64,000 bases of DNA, from NCBI RefSeq assembly GCF_030272615.1, contig NC_081405.1:314112235-314176234 (forward strand). The letters run 5' to 3'. Both the position numbers and the translations under genes were made by a program. Each line of letters starts with the position of its first letter. The stretch's first letter is position 1. Of this stretch, positions 25,971-40,200 are shown in pieces. Source of the DNA: Cryptomeria japonica. Taxonomy: Eukaryota > Streptophyta > Pinopsida > Cupressales > Cupressaceae. The notes under the pieces were generated by a model. That model did not search any database and was not told the origin of the DNA. It was given only the letters and a program-made list of their open reading frames with translations.

Positions 25971-28900
25971 TGAAAATTGGTCACATTGTAAAGGATTTAT
26001 TTTGTCTGATTTGTTTAAATTTGTTATCTAAATTTTCTAATGTTTTTTTAAATTACATTTATTAATTTTTATAACATTTTAATTTATTATATGTAGATTT
26101 GTAACATTTTTCTAGTTTTCTTTTTTTGCTAATGTTTTTCTAAGTTCTAATTTACTACCTTAGTTTTCTAAGTTTTTCATAACATTTTTTTAAAAAGTTG
26201 AAAAAAAAAATACATATATAGTTATGTAATTTTAAAAACAAATTGACAAATTTCAATCAAAATATTAAATTATCAAATGTTTTTCTAAAATGTTGAAAAA
26301 CAATGAATATATAATTATTTAATTAAAAAAATAAATTAACAAACACATTATTTAATAATTTTTGAATAAATTTAATAAAAAAAGACATTATTAAACAAAA
26401 AAAAGGGTTATTTTGTGCACCTGAAATAATGTAAGTCGAAAGTTGAAATGTGAGACATATTAGCTATTGCAGATAGGGAACAGTGATGTGATGCTGACAT
26501 CAGGTTCACCCTAACCCCCACTGGACAGAAAAAAAACAAGTTGAAAAATGACAGTTTAACTGTTGTTTTCAGAATTTATAGAAGTTTGAAAAAAAAATTG
26601 TAAATAGGGTTCAACCAAAGGGGGGGTTAGATCAAAAACCTTAAAATATTAATTTTCAAGGGGCTCAAACGAACCCCCATACCCACCCGAGATTCGAGTG
26701 AACCTGCTTCCGATGGCGGGTTCGTTCGAACTCGAAGGGTGGCTCGCTTGAACCACCCCACTTCGTTCGAACCGCCCTCAAACATAATTCTTCACTTTCA
26801 TCAATTTCCTTTGTTGGCGAAAGTGGGATAGCTCAGAGCTTTTATCCATTTCTCATTTTCAATCTATCTTTATAAGACATAGATCATAAAAATCCAAAAA
26901 AGAATTAGTATTTTGTTCATTTTATGTTATGTTTCATATAACTTATTCAATTATCCCAGATTTTAACGAGATGCAATTATTAAAATGAATCATATTTTTG
27001 TATTGGGTGTGTTGTGCTTGTTCACAACATGTCCCATTTAACCCCACCAAAATAGGGACCCCCTTTTTGTTATTATATTTTCTTTTGTAAAATGGCTACT
27101 CAAAGAAAATTAATTAAATTTAAAATTGGAAAGAAAGTAATACATGATTAATGATCAAAAAGTCTCCATGGAATTTATTGCAACCTTTTAGCTAGAGTAG
27201 GATGAAGTTACTCAAGAAGAAAATCATTCTCTTTACCAACATGTTATGAGAGATTATGTGATGGAGGAAGTATAGGTTGAGAAGGTGGAATGGATGGTTT
27301 TTGTTCAAGTTGTTTAGTATTTTAAGTTTTACATGTGTTAGAAATTTCATGTTATAACTATTACTATGATACATATTGATTATGGTTTTTATTTAGCTAT
27401 TTCTTTTGGAAATTAAAGGATGTAACTAGAGTTAAAGTTGGGTTTTTAACACCTCAAATAGTTTAATCTATTTTGTGGCTAAGGAACATCTATGCATAGA
27501 TGAACAATTCAAGGATGTTTCACATTTTTTTTTAATAACCAAAAATACTAAACATGCCAATCAACCTCTAATATCAATATGTTGTACAAGTCCTATAGAG
27601 AAAAATTATCTAATGATGAAGTTATAAAGATTTTCATCTAACATATCAAAATAATTGCTAAAATATTTCTCATCAAAAGGATAAAAAAAGTTACGAAAGA
27701 AATTTGAGTTGATCAAATAGTCTTGTGTCCTCCAAAGTTTTGCAAAGGTCAAAGAGGAAAAGAGAGAAGAAATAGAGCACACATGATGAAAAGATGGGCA
27801 ATGCTAAGTAAGGGATAGAAGAAGGTTTTATTAAAAAAAATAAAATTTTAATCTAAAAGAAAAGAAAAAGGATGTTTTAAAAGCTTTATGTTTTCCAAGC
27901 TAAAAAAATATTTTTCTTACAAAAGGAAAATAATTTATTCATTTAACTAATTATTCAAACACAATAAAGATACAACAATTATGCAAGAACATAGAAGGTT
28001 TACAAGAATAATATCTACAAGGTTCATGAAATTAAGATGTGATGTGTGAAAACTTATCCTAAACTAACTATTAAATTAACAGAGAACAACCTTATCTCTA
28101 CAAAATATTTGAACACAATCTAACACAATTTGTTTGTGCTTGGATAGTATCCTAAAAGGAGATCCAAGCTACATGGGTCATATCCCTTTCTTGCAAACAA
28201 GATAGATAGATTGATTTGTTATCTAATTAACACAAAAGTGCAATACAAAGAGTAACTAAATGATTATGACAAAAATAGAAAGATAAAATTTCATGATGAC
28301 AAATATAAATATAAGAGGGTGCAAAATGTAATCTACCACAAAAATATCGAGCTATTTATTGTAGACAAGGGCACTAGTCATTAAACTCCTAGAGAAGAAT
28401 GTATAGAAGGTAGAACTAGAGATAGGCTTAGGAGGTTTCTAGGCAACCATTTTCTAACTCTTAGTCAAAATAGTAGAACACTAGTGTTTAGCGCTCGTGT
28501 GCTAGGGTGTTCCTTTTAATCTTAGATAATGATATCTATCTAAGAGTTTTTCTAACAACATGGTTGTACACAATAAAAAATAGATTTTGAGAAAAAAATT
28601 ATGATAATTTTGTTTGAAAATTTGGGCATAAGTTAATGGCTTCAACAAATCTAAATTATTTGTTTAATTCTTTGATCACCTTGAATTTTGCAAGTTCATT
28701 GAACAGGACACTAAAATTTGATTGAAAATATTAACAAATTAAATTGTCCTAAGATTGTAGAAGAAAACAAAAGATATTGGTAAAACATTGCCATTAAAGA
28801 TCACACGTGCAAATAAGGTGTTTGCATCTAGTCATTTTCATATCTTAAATAAAGACAATTGATTATAATCCATTATAGATTAATTCACAACTATAATGGC

Positions 28901-30550
28901 CATTAAATTATTTAAAACTTTATCATGGTGATCACACATGAATTCAACAATCATTCCAAAAAGTGGTTGTAACTGGTTTGACATTGAAAACATGTGGTTG
29001 ATAATGAATTATCATAGATTAAAATAGCCTTGGCCTTAGGAAATCATAATATAAAAATGAATCATCATATTGTGATGTGAAAATATAGGTGTCATCATAT
29101 ATTGACTTTAATAACGAAGAAGAAATGTGGGCCCATGCTAAGTAGGCTCTATATGTTGATAAGGTGTGACAAGAACATCCTTCATTTTCTTCCTATAACA
29201 AGCTTGAAGGGTGCAATTAATTAAAAAAAATCCATTTGGATGTCATATAGATAGGAACTTGATGATAAAATAATCTTCAATATGGACAATTGGTAGTAAA
29301 TGCTTAGTAATCGAGCATTAAATGAAGGAGCACGTCCTTGGGACGTTAAATGAAGGCGCAAGTCCTTGGGACATTAAATGAAGGAGCAAGTCACTAGGAC
29401 AAAATGATTAGTTATCAAACTATGTAAAGCCTTAATATCATCGGCTCAACATCTCAATAATAAAATTTAAGATAAAGAAACATTGCCCCATAAATTTTTA
29501 AGCTTTTAGACTTGGAAAAATAAGACCATTCTAAATATGTAAATGGAAACCCTAGAAACTAATAAGCAAGTTCTACCATAAATAATGTGCTCTAGGTTTC
29601 AGGTAATTAGAAAACTTTAATTTACCATCAAATTTCTAATTTTTTTTTATTATTTTAATAGTACTCCATTTATAAATATTCCAAAAATGATAAGAGTACA
29701 TATGATGATCTTAACTTCTAGTTTCTTAGATATCACCAATACTAAAAAGAGATATTACTCTTTGGAAAATACTATGAAAATAAGAATGTTCATGTGTTTT
29801 CATTGAGTGGGACCACCACTATTAATTTTTATCTAATTTTTGTATTACTTTTATAGTATTCCATTTATAAATATTCCAAAAATGATAAGAGTGCATATTA
29901 TGGTCTTAGCTTCTAGTTGCTTAGGCATCACTAATACTAAAAAGACACATTACTCTTTGGCAAATAATATGAAGATAAGAATTTTCATGTGTTTTCATTA
30001 AGTCGGACCTTCACTATTAATTTGTATCAAGACACCATTTTATTTGAATTGTCTATCTAACACCATACCATACATAACATACAATTTTTTTTCCTTTTTA
30101 ATACATCTAAAACAAAAGAGTAAAGGGAAACCCTCAAACGGTCACTCACCACACCTAGTAGTTATGAATACATAATAATGCATTATTAATTCACATAGAA
30201 AAAATATAGAGGGCTTATGTACATGTCCATCATTTGATTAATCAAATTATGACACGTAGGATAATTGTACACTAAAGATAGTCAGTTAACTTTTTCTCTC
30301 GACCCAATACACTTGGAACTCCTCACAAACTAGATGAATTAGGATAAGTATTAAGGATATATGGCTAGGGTGAAAAGGTATAATTGAAGTTATAAAATTC
30401 TTGTAATGTCATTTCACTATCATCAATAAAAATTGAACATGTAGCTGCTTCCCATTACTATTAGATATAACATCAGCTAAATCAATAGATTCATCAAATT
30501 TTAAACACTACATAACTTGTCATTTTAAGAAAAAACTTTTTAAAATGTAG
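25971..30550. other. AT-rich non-coding DNA of block, copy B
   Basis: Counterpart of 4481-9240. No gene recognised. It retains the 28-bp minisatellite (about 29320-29400) and the 195-bp duplication (about 29648-30026). A deletion of about 22 bp relative to copy A near 29442 falls between two GGCTC words. Confidence 0.6.
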
Positions 30551-30560
30551 TACCACATGA

Positions 30561-30565
30561 ATGTC
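30561..30565. repeat. Target-site duplication ATGTC, left
   Basis: ATGTC precedes TGTAATAACCC here and follows GGTTATGACA at 59448-59452. Copy A has a single ATGTC at about 9247-9251, which is the empty site. Confidence 0.9.
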
Positions 30566-33500
30566 TGTAATAACCCACTTACTTAATCCAAAACTCAACT
30601 GATTTTTTATTATTATTTTTTTAATATATAAAAATATTGATTTCTTATTCTTATTTATTTTTTATTCAATCACATACTTAGGTACATCTATCCAAATGAG
30701 ATAGGCATCCATACAACCGGGATGGGCATCTAACCATATAGGTTAGGCATCTAACCATACGGGTTAGGCATCTATCCATACGGGACAAGAGGTTTCATCT
30801 ATCCAATCTGGGATAGGCATCTACCCAAACGAGGTAGGCATCTATTCATAAGAATAGGATATGCTTTGGCCAGAGACTTTAGACTCATCGAGACCATCCG
30901 GGTCCTGAGCCACTCTCTAAAGACTACACTCCCCTACTAGGATTGCATTGAGGTTGCCGTCTTTAGGAGTATTAAAATAATTACATAAACAAGCTTGAGT
31001 TCCGCCTCAGAATTCAGCCTAAAGCCTCGGGAAGTCAAGCGAATCCATACGAAATTCCTTCTGAGTATGCATTGAATTAATTTTAACCTTTCAATTAGTA
31101 TTTGCACCATTTGATTTAAAAGACCAAGGAACTTCAAGAACCAACTAATCACCCAAAACTAAATCCTAATCCCCATCCCTGAACGCCTGAGTACAAGGGA
31201 CAACTCCATCCCTAGACTGCCTACATACTCATTTCGGCATGGGATCAAGGTGTAAAGTATGTAGTTCTAGTTTCTAACTATGGTTTAATGTAAACTATTT
31301 GGTGGGTATGCAACCCTTTCTAGGGTCAATGTCCCAGACAGTTTCTCTGCGGTTGCTACCCACAATGGTAGCTCTATAGAAAAAAGGCTTAAGGTGGCCT
31401 TCTACTTGTGTCCTAAAATAACTAAGTCCTATTTTCTATTAAATACATCACCCTTATTCCGTTACCATCCATTGAAATCATCAAGATAAAAATAAATTTT
31501 CAAGATCTTCACACACATCCAAACCCTAATGGGGTTATCTAAAGTTCAACTGATCAGATGTAAATTCATTTAAAAATTAATCTTTTTAGATTATTGATCC
31601 AAGGAGGATTGCCCACCCCTTGGATTTTAACTTCCAAATGACCCTTACTTCTCCCTGACGATTTAGAGGGATGATGCCACAAACGCCATTATTGCAGCTT
31701 TATTAGGCGTTAAGTGCAGTATTTCAACACGATGGTATTACTCGTAAGTGTGACCCAGAGGCACCATAGATACCGAACGCCGCTAATTTTTGGTTTCAAC
31801 TCCTCTTGTTTAGTTATGTAACTAGGAATTTAACTTTGAATTCATGAATCTTAAATGAAGCAATATACCAATGAAATTATGAAAAAGAAACTATTATATA
31901 AAAGGAATTATCTCTTGAATTTAAAAAACTAATGTATGAATTTTACGTAATTGAAAGGAACATAAACAAATCAACTACTTGGAATAGTATTTTCTCCGAA
32001 GGAAAGTTATGATAATTAAAAATTTGAAAACTTGAACTAAATACATGAAATTACTAATTGCTTGGAAACCATGATACTTTCAAAGATAACTTATGAAAAT
32101 GATTTGAATTACTTGCAAGATATAATGGTTTTGAACAAACCATTACACAATAAGTATGAACCCTATTACTAATTTGTTTGAAAGAAAATTAAATGATTAA
32201 ATAGCAAGAATTTGGAAATGAATTTTAACACCTACTTGTTTGAATTGAAAAGTACTTAATAATAATCCCAACTAATTCTTCCATATGAAGTAATACAAAT
32301 TTCATCTACAAATGATAACACTACTTTAAATGTGAATCATAATACTTAAAAGGTACTAAATTGCTTGAAATAGAATTTAAATTATCAAATAATTATACTT
32401 TGGAAATGAATTTAATACTCACTTGTTGAAGGGAAAAGGAAACAAGTATTCAACAATAAGCTTCAAATTAACCACATTATTCTTAGTTACTAATTGTTTG
32501 AAAAAGAGATTAGACAAGAGTATAAACACTTGCTAGTTAACCAAGTAAATAATACTAAGTCTCCTAATAAATAATTCTAATCAATAAACTTATAGTTGCC
32601 TTTGAACTAATACCTTTGCAAGATTATAAAGTGATAACTAATTACTCCTTCCACTTGAAGTAACATTAACTTTATCATTGGATACATTCTACAAATAATA
32701 ACTTTATCAGTTTCAAATACTTCAAAGGGAACTAATGTTTTCTCCTTAAATTACCCTCAATTAGAATTGTTATCAAATTTTCTAAGTGATCATGGAATAG
32801 GTTTCTTGAAACTCATTTGCTAAAACAATTTCGGTTTTGAATAAACTCTCTTTGCATTCTAATTAATTCTATTACCATATGAATATTTAACTATGCAATT
32901 TACCTCTAATTTTAATGTTAATTAAATTTATCCTTACTAATTACTTGTATTATTAAGTGTAACTTTTCCTTTTTACTAGTCTTATGTTTCTTTTAGCTAG
33001 AAGGTAAATGATTTTAACTATTAAAAGAAGTGACTATTCGCAATGCCTTGTATACTCATATCTTGGAATCTAATAAAGAAACAAATCAAATAATCAACCT
33101 TTCGAATTGAGGTAAAACATTGTCTAACATTAACTCATATTGCTGAAATACCTAAAAGGGTCACAATGAATCTAAACACATCTACTTGTTAGGAAAATTA
33201 CTTTAACATTTGATACTTGCACTAATTGAAATATACAAAAGTTAGTTTTGAAATCCAATAATTAAAGAAATTAAATATTTGAAATATATTGAATGTCTTG
33301 AAGGAACCCACTTACTATTAGGATTTATTTATTTGATGAAAAGATCCAAAACTATGGAATAAGTGTATCATTGGCGCAATAACATTTTCCTTTGCTTTGT
33401 TTTTCCCAAGTCAAACTAATTTGTTTAATAAGGAGATTTAACTATTATATCTACATCCTAAGAAGGATTAATTCAAGATGATAGATCTCTTAATGCTCAA

Positions 33501-35872
33501 TTATCTATTGAAATTCTCAAGTGTTAATTGACCCTTTTGCCTTATGCAATATTTATCTTTTCAAAACCCAAGGGACTCTTTTCCCATCATTGAGGAGATA
33601 CTAACTCTTTAGAATTTAAAAAGAGTTCAAATTTGCAACTTAATTTTTGATAATTAAAACTCCAATAAGGTATCCATTAATATGGGTTAGACCCTTTTCG
33701 CTTAAATTTTCCTTTAATATATTAATAATCTAATTCCTAAAACTAGAGATGACATTTTAAACACATTTCCATTAATTTAATAAGGTTAGATTATAAATAG
33801 GTCTCATTAATCCTTTTTAAATAGATATCAATAAATAAAACCAATTTTCATTAAATAGACCTCAATAAATAAATCCATCACTAAATTTGATTAATTTTTA
33901 ATTAAAATTAATAATTATAAACTAATCCTAAATGATTTTTTAATCACCAAGTGCATAATTAAATTTCAAAGACCTATAAGCTTATAAATTTTAATCATTC
34001 AAAATAACTTTCAATATTCTAAAACATTTTTAATTTTAAATTAAACACATAAAATTTAATTACAAACTCTAAAGTATAATTTAATTTTAATAAAACAATT
34101 CCTATCTCAATATATATATATGTTTTTAAAAAAAATAATTGACTCAAAATCTTTTAATAATATAATAATAAACTTAAATCTACAAACAAATTTAGAACAT
34201 AAATTTAATATGATTTTAAATAAATTTGATATACATGTTTATATAATATATATTTGAAGGGAAATTTACTAATTTATTAATCAAGGGAAGATTTACAATT
34301 TTTTTTTTAAATTCATACATGCACAGGGAATAATATTTTTTTTGGTAAAAATCCAAAGAGATGAATATGTTTCTAAAAAGTATAGAGATGAACTTTTTTT
34401 TTTTTCTTCTTCTGTTTTTGTAATGCACAAAGATGAATGTTTTCCTAAAATCCACACATGAATATTTTCCTAAAATCCACAGAGATGGGTATTTATCTAA
34501 CATATACAAAGATGAATATATTTTTATTTTTGTTTTCTTTATTCTGATTTTATATTACTTTGGCAATATATTTATTTTTGTTCAAGTTATTCTAATATAT
34601 ATATTACATTCTAATTTTTTTTTTTTTTGTAAAATAAAGAAATTTGATTGAGGAAAAGATTTCAGATTAAACAATATTCAAATTTATATATGCATATTTT
34701 TAAAGAAATCTATTAACCAATTTATTTCCTACATGCAGAATAAAAAATAAGATTTTTTTTTTCTTTTTTTGGATAGAAAAAAGCAATTTATTACATGTAT
34801 TTGATTAAATCAATTAACAAAAACTAAAAAATATTTCCTTGCAAAAATGTGAAATGGATAAAAGAGATTTCTTAAAAAAAAAATAAAAATAAAAATATAA
34901 ACTTTCTTATGTGCAAAAATTTGAAAGAGACGAGAAGAAGATTTTCTTTGAAAAGAAAAGCAAGCAATGAATGTGCAAGAGGGGAACCTAGATTTGAATG
35001 AAGAACGTTGCTGACCTCCTTCAATTCCTCCTTGACGCTTGGTAATTATCTTCTCCAAAATCCTGCAACACATCTACAAAATTTCTCCTACAACTAACAT
35101 GTTATTGAAAATAAATTCATAAGAATTTCAAGACTACTTTATCATAAAAAAAAAACAATGAACTCCCTTTTTGAAAGATTTGCATACATTATATAGAAAA
35201 GATGCACCAATTCCACTATCAAGATAATTAATTGAAAATGGAGGTTCTTTTTCTAAAATTGGTTTCATGCAAAATTGATTGATCACTTGGTGGAGGAGTT
35301 ACATGCAAGAATATGCAATTTGAATTTTACCTCTAGAAGCTTCTATTTCCTCCTACAACATGTGCTAAATTAACATATTGAGAAAATAAGAATTTTCAAA
35401 ATTTATTTCATGCAAAATGATTGTTGTCATAGCGGGGGTTACACTTGACCATGTATTTGAAATTCAAATTTGAATTCTCCCCCAAAAATGCATTTTGTAA
35501 CTTCTTTGTCATAAAAATGCCATGAATAGAATTATTTTTGTCATAGAATAATTTTATAACTCCCATGTCATATATTTGCTAAATATAATATTTATTCTTT
35601 AATATTTAAAATTTAAAATTTCTTTTCTACAATCTTCTTATTTCTCCTACACCATGTGCTCAATTAGGATATTGAGAAAATAAGCAATTTTCAAATAAAT
35701 TATGACCTCATGTGTGTGTCATCAATTAAATTTCTTCTTTCTAACATTACTCATAAAATTAATATTATAATAGTAGTAGTAGTGATAATAATAATAATAA
35801 TAATAATAATATTAATAATAATAATAATAATAACAACAAGTCATATCAATGTCCAAAAAGAGGGTGATGACA
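30566..35872 (-). repeat. LTR 1 (3' end of element)
   Basis: 5307 bp, with plus-strand termini TGTAATAACCC and GGTGATGACA. It contains a minisatellite of about 21-bp units with GGCATCTAACCATACGGGTT words (about 30702-30849) and a (TAA)n tract (about 35784-35832). It lacks about 40 bp near 35738 that LTRs 2 and 3 have. The minus-strand frame at 30937-31152 recurs in LTR 2 but is interrupted in LTR 3, so it is not called a gene. Confidence 0.9.
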
Positions 35873-35885
35873 TCCTTCCCCCCTT
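35873..35885 (-). promoter_or_regulatory. Polypurine tract, internal 1
   Basis: On the minus strand AAGGGGGGAAGGA directly precedes the LTR start TGTCATCACCC. This is the expected plus-strand primer site at the 3' end of the internal region. Confidence 0.8.
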
Positions 35886-36359
35886 AAATTGTGCATTGTC
35901 CCAATGCACTAATTATAACCTTAAAAAGAGTTACTAATTCATAATGTTTAGAACGAAAGTGAAAACATCTGCTCCATCATAATTGAGTCTTCCCATGTAG
36001 TATTCCTTTTATCATATTGATTTCATTATACTTGAATAGAATAATCTCTTTGTTGCAAAATTGGTATTGGCGCTTCTCCAAGACTCTGAATGGCTCTATC
36101 ATTATTCTCCTCGATTCCTAAGAGGATCATTCCTTCATCAAACTATAGTGGATAAGTTATCCTATTTTAATTGCCCCTATTAGTATTGTATCCATCCCTT
36201 TGATTTTGATTATGATGTGGCTTCTTTCAGCTAAATTATTCTATTGATCCTTGTTGAAGTTTGCATTTCGCTTGAATTCATGCTTCGCCTTGAATGAATG
36301 ATTCATGTTAAAATTATATCTTGTTATTGCTAGGGCTTGAATCTTCCATTCTTGTTCTT

Positions 36360-36775
36360 TCAAGTACTTCCTTCATGCTTATGAGTCTATGCACATCAAC
36401 TTCTGCCCCAAGTTGGTATTGATCCCAAAAAATGAACTTTTTGATTTGAGCCTTCTCAGCTTTTGACACATAGGTACACACTTTAACAATTTGGCAAACT
36501 TATTTCGATATTGTTGAACTATCAAAGCCCCTTGTCAAAGATTATGGAATTATGTTCCCTTCTCACTGAAGAATAATTGTGATAGCCTCCTCTTATGAAA
36601 ATGGTGAATGTGATTATATCCTTGTTATACCCATTTCTTCCTTAGTATTAGTCCAATAACAAGCTGCATCTCTAGTGAGTTGATAGGAAACCCCATAATG
36701 TCTTAATTGTTTCACTAAAGTCCTTTAGTTCAATGTATTTTCCCTTTTCATTCAACCAATCCTCAGCTCCTTCAC
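36360..36775 (-). pseudogene. gag: Degenerate gag, internal 1
   Basis: Minus-strand frames with stops and frameshifts give, in order, EGAEDWLNEKGKYIELKDF (about 36717-36773), LTRDAACYWTNTKEEMG (about 36620-36685), a stretch with QQYRNKFAKLLK (about 36484-36535) and a part with SMKEVLERTR (about 36370). This order and spacing match the capsid part of plant Ty3/gypsy Gag: an N-terminal W region, a G/D-x-A-x-x-W motif, then a VxEYxxxFxxL-type motif and a terminal helix. No CCHC zinc knuckle was seen. It cannot encode a working protein and is a fossil marker of the element's origin. Confidence 0.7.
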
Positions 36776-37244
36776 CTATTTATTTCCTTCAAACTTAGGT
36801 TGCTTAATTTTCTTGAAATCCTTAGATAGCTCCAACATATTGTTTTCCTCATTTATTCAACTATTGCCAAGTTCTCATTTTCAATCCCACTTCTATTTAT
36901 TTGATGTCATGGTCCTGCATTGATTTTTCCATCGAGTTGAATTCATCCCTTTGCTTAGTTAATATGTTGATTATAGTTTTGACTTCTTGTCTCATTATTC
37001 CTTTAGTCTAGTTGATTCCATCATTGGTATCTTCCCTTTGACTCCTTGAAGTGGTGGTATGCTTTCCTCTTCCACTTTCTTTACCTTCTAGGTCTTCTTG
37101 AAATTTGAATTTCTTAATTAGTTCTTGATTTAATATATAACGATTTACCTCTACAACCTCCAACTACTTCCAAGACACTCTTCAAGATTGCATAAGTTGA
37201 AGTGAGCTCAAGGCCTAGACTTGAACCTTCACCCTGATTACACA

Positions 37245-40200
37245 TGTAATAACCCACTTACTTAATCCAAAACTCAACTTATTTTATTATTATTATTTTT
37301 TTAATATATAAAAATATTTATTTCTTATTCTTATTTATTTTTTATTCAATCACATACTTAGGTACATCTACCCAAACGAGATAGGCATCCATCCAACCAG
37401 GATGGGCATCTAACCATACGGGACAAGATGTTTCATCTATCCAATCCGGGATAGGCATCTACCCAAATGGGGTAGGCATCTTTTCATAAGAATAGGATAT
37501 GCTCTAGCCAGAGACTTTAGACTCATTGGGACCATCCGGGTCCTGAGCCACTCTCTAAAGACTTCACTCCTCTACTAGGAGTGCACTGAGGTTTCCGTCC
37601 TTAGGACTATTAAAATAATTACATAAACAAGCTTGTGTTTTGCCTTGGAATTTGGCCTAAAGCCTCGAGAAGTCAAGCGAATCCATACGGGATTCCTTCT
37701 AAGTATGCATTGAATTAATTTTAACCTTTCAATTAGTATTTGCACCGTTTGATTTAAAAGACCAAGGAACTTCAAGAACCAACTAATCACCCAAAACTAA
37801 ATCCTAATCCCCATCCCCAAAAGCTTGAGTACAAGGAACAACTTCATCCCTAGACTGCCTACATACCCATTTCGACACGAGATTAAGGCATAAAGTATGT
37901 AGTTCTGGTTTCTAAAAAATGGTTTAATGTAAACTATTTGGTGGGTACGCAACCCTTTCTAGGGTCAATGTCCCAGACAGTTTCTCCGCGTTTGCTACCC
38001 ACGATGGTAGCTCTATAGCAAAAAGGCTTAAGGTGTCCTTCTACTTGTTTCCTAAAATAACTAAGTCCTATTTTCTATTAAATACGTCACCCTTATTCCG
38101 TTATCATCCGTTGAAAATCATCAAGATAAAAATAAATTTTCAAGATCTTCATACACATCCAAACCCTAATGGGGTTATCTAAAGTTCAACTGATCGGATG
38201 TAAATTCATTTAAAAATTAATCTTTTTAGATTATCGATCCAAGGGGGATTCCCCACCCCTTGGATTTCAACTTCCAAATGACCCTTGTTTCTCCCTGGCG
38301 ATTTAGAGGGACAATGCCACAGATGCCGTTATTGAAGCTTTATTAGGCATTAAGTACAGTAGTTCAACATGACGACATTACCCGTAAGTGTGACCCAGAG
38401 GCACCATAGATACCAAATGCCGCTAATTTTTGGTTTCAACTCCTCTTGTTTAGTTATGTAACTAGGAATTCAACTTTGAATTCATGAATCTTAAATGAAA
38501 CAATATACCAATACAATTATGAAAAAGAAACTATTGTATACAAGGAATTATCTCTTGAATTTAAAAAACTAAAGTATGAATTTTACGTAATTGAAAGGAA
38601 CATAAACAAATCGACTACTTGGAATATTTTCTCCGAAGGAAAGTTATGATAATTAAAAATTGAAAAACTTGAAGTAAATACATGAAATTACTAATTGCTT
38701 GGAAACAATGATACTTTCAAAGATAACTTATGAAAATGATTTGAATTACTTGCAAGATATAATGTTTTTGGACAAACCATTACACAATAAGTATGAATCC
38801 TAGTACTAATTTGTTTGAAAGAAAATTAAATGATTGAATAGCAAGAATTTGGAAATGAATTTTAACACCTACTTGTTTGAAGTGAAAAGTACTTAATAAT
38901 AATCCCAACTAATTCTTCCATATGAAGTAATACAAATTTCATCTACAAATGATAATACTACTTTAAATGTGAATCATAATACTTTAAAGGTACTAAATTG
39001 CTTGAAAGAGAATTTAAATTATCAAATAATTATACTTTGGAAATGAATTTAATACTCACTTGTCGAAGGGAAAATGAAACAAGTATTCAAAAATAAGCTT
39101 CAAATTAACCACATTATTCTTAGTTACTAATTGCTTGAAAAAGAGATTAGACAAGAGTATAAACATTTGCTAGTTAACCAAGTAAATAATAATAAGTCTC
39201 CTAATAAACAATTCTAATCAATTAACTTCTAGTTGCCTTTGAACTAATAGCTTTTCAAGATTATAAAGTGATAACTAATTACTCCTTCCACTTGAAGTAA
39301 CATTAACTTTATCGTTGGATACATTCTACAAATAATAACTTTATCAATTTCAAATACTTCAAAGGGAGCTAATGTTTGCTCCTTAAATTACCCTCAATTA
39401 GAATTGTTATCAAATTTTCTAAGTGATCACGGAATAGGTTTCTTGAAACTCATTTGCTAAAACAATTTCGGTTTTGAATAAACTCTCTTTGCATCCTAAT
39501 TAATTCTATTACCATATGAATATTTAACTATGCAATTTACCTCTAATTTTAATATTAATTAAATTTATCCTTACTAATTACTTGTATTATTAAGTGTAAC
39601 TTTTCCTTTTTACTAGTCTTATGTTTCTTTTAGCTAGAAGGTAAATGATTTTAACTATTAAAAGAAGTGACTATTAGCAATGCCTTACATACTCATATCT
39701 TGGAATCTAATAAAGAAACAAATCAAATAATCAACCTTTCGAATTGAGGTAAAACATTGTCTAACATTAACTCATATTGCTGAAATACCTAAAAGGGTTA
39801 CTATGAATCTAAACACATCTACTTGTTAGGAAAATTCCTTTAACATTTGATACTTGTACTAATTGAAATATACAAAAGTTAGTTTTGAAATCCAATAATT
39901 AAAGAACTTAAATATTTGAAATGTATTGAATGTCTAGAGGTAACCCACTTACTATTAGGATTTATTTATTTGATGAAAAGATCCAAAACTATGGAATAAG
40001 TGTATCATTGGTGCAATAACATTTTCCTTTGCTTTGTTTTCCCTAAGTCAAACTAATTTGTTTAATAAGGAGATTTAACTATTATATCTACATCCTAAGA
40101 AGGATTAATTCAAGATGATAGATCTCTTAATGCTCGATTATTTATTGAAATTCTCAAGTGTTAATTGACCCTTTTGCCTTATGCAATATTTATCTTTTCA

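Larger units (their letters stand above)
22602..30565. repeat. Large duplicated block, copy B, left part
   Basis: Aligns with 1-9250 of copy A in the same orientation. It lacks the 1172-2225 solo LTR and the second 112-bp unit at 6686-6797. It is interrupted at 30565 by the three-LTR retrotransposon and resumes at 59448. Confidence 0.9.
35873..37244 (-). other. Internal region 1 of LARD-like element
   Basis: 1372 bp between LTRs 1 and 2. On the minus strand it should begin with a primer-binding site next to 37244, but the sequence there reads TGTGTAATCAGGG where internal 2 has TGTGGTATCAGAGC, so the site has decayed. The opposite end carries a clear polypurine tract (35873-35885). It holds a gag remnant and nothing resembling protease, reverse transcriptase, RNase H or integrase. 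Confidence 0.85.

Noticed and set aside
30937-31152. 71-codon minus-strand ORF seen again at 37575-37790
   Set aside because: It recurs because the LTR is repeated. The third LTR has a stop in the same place (near 44448), and no domain is recognised.
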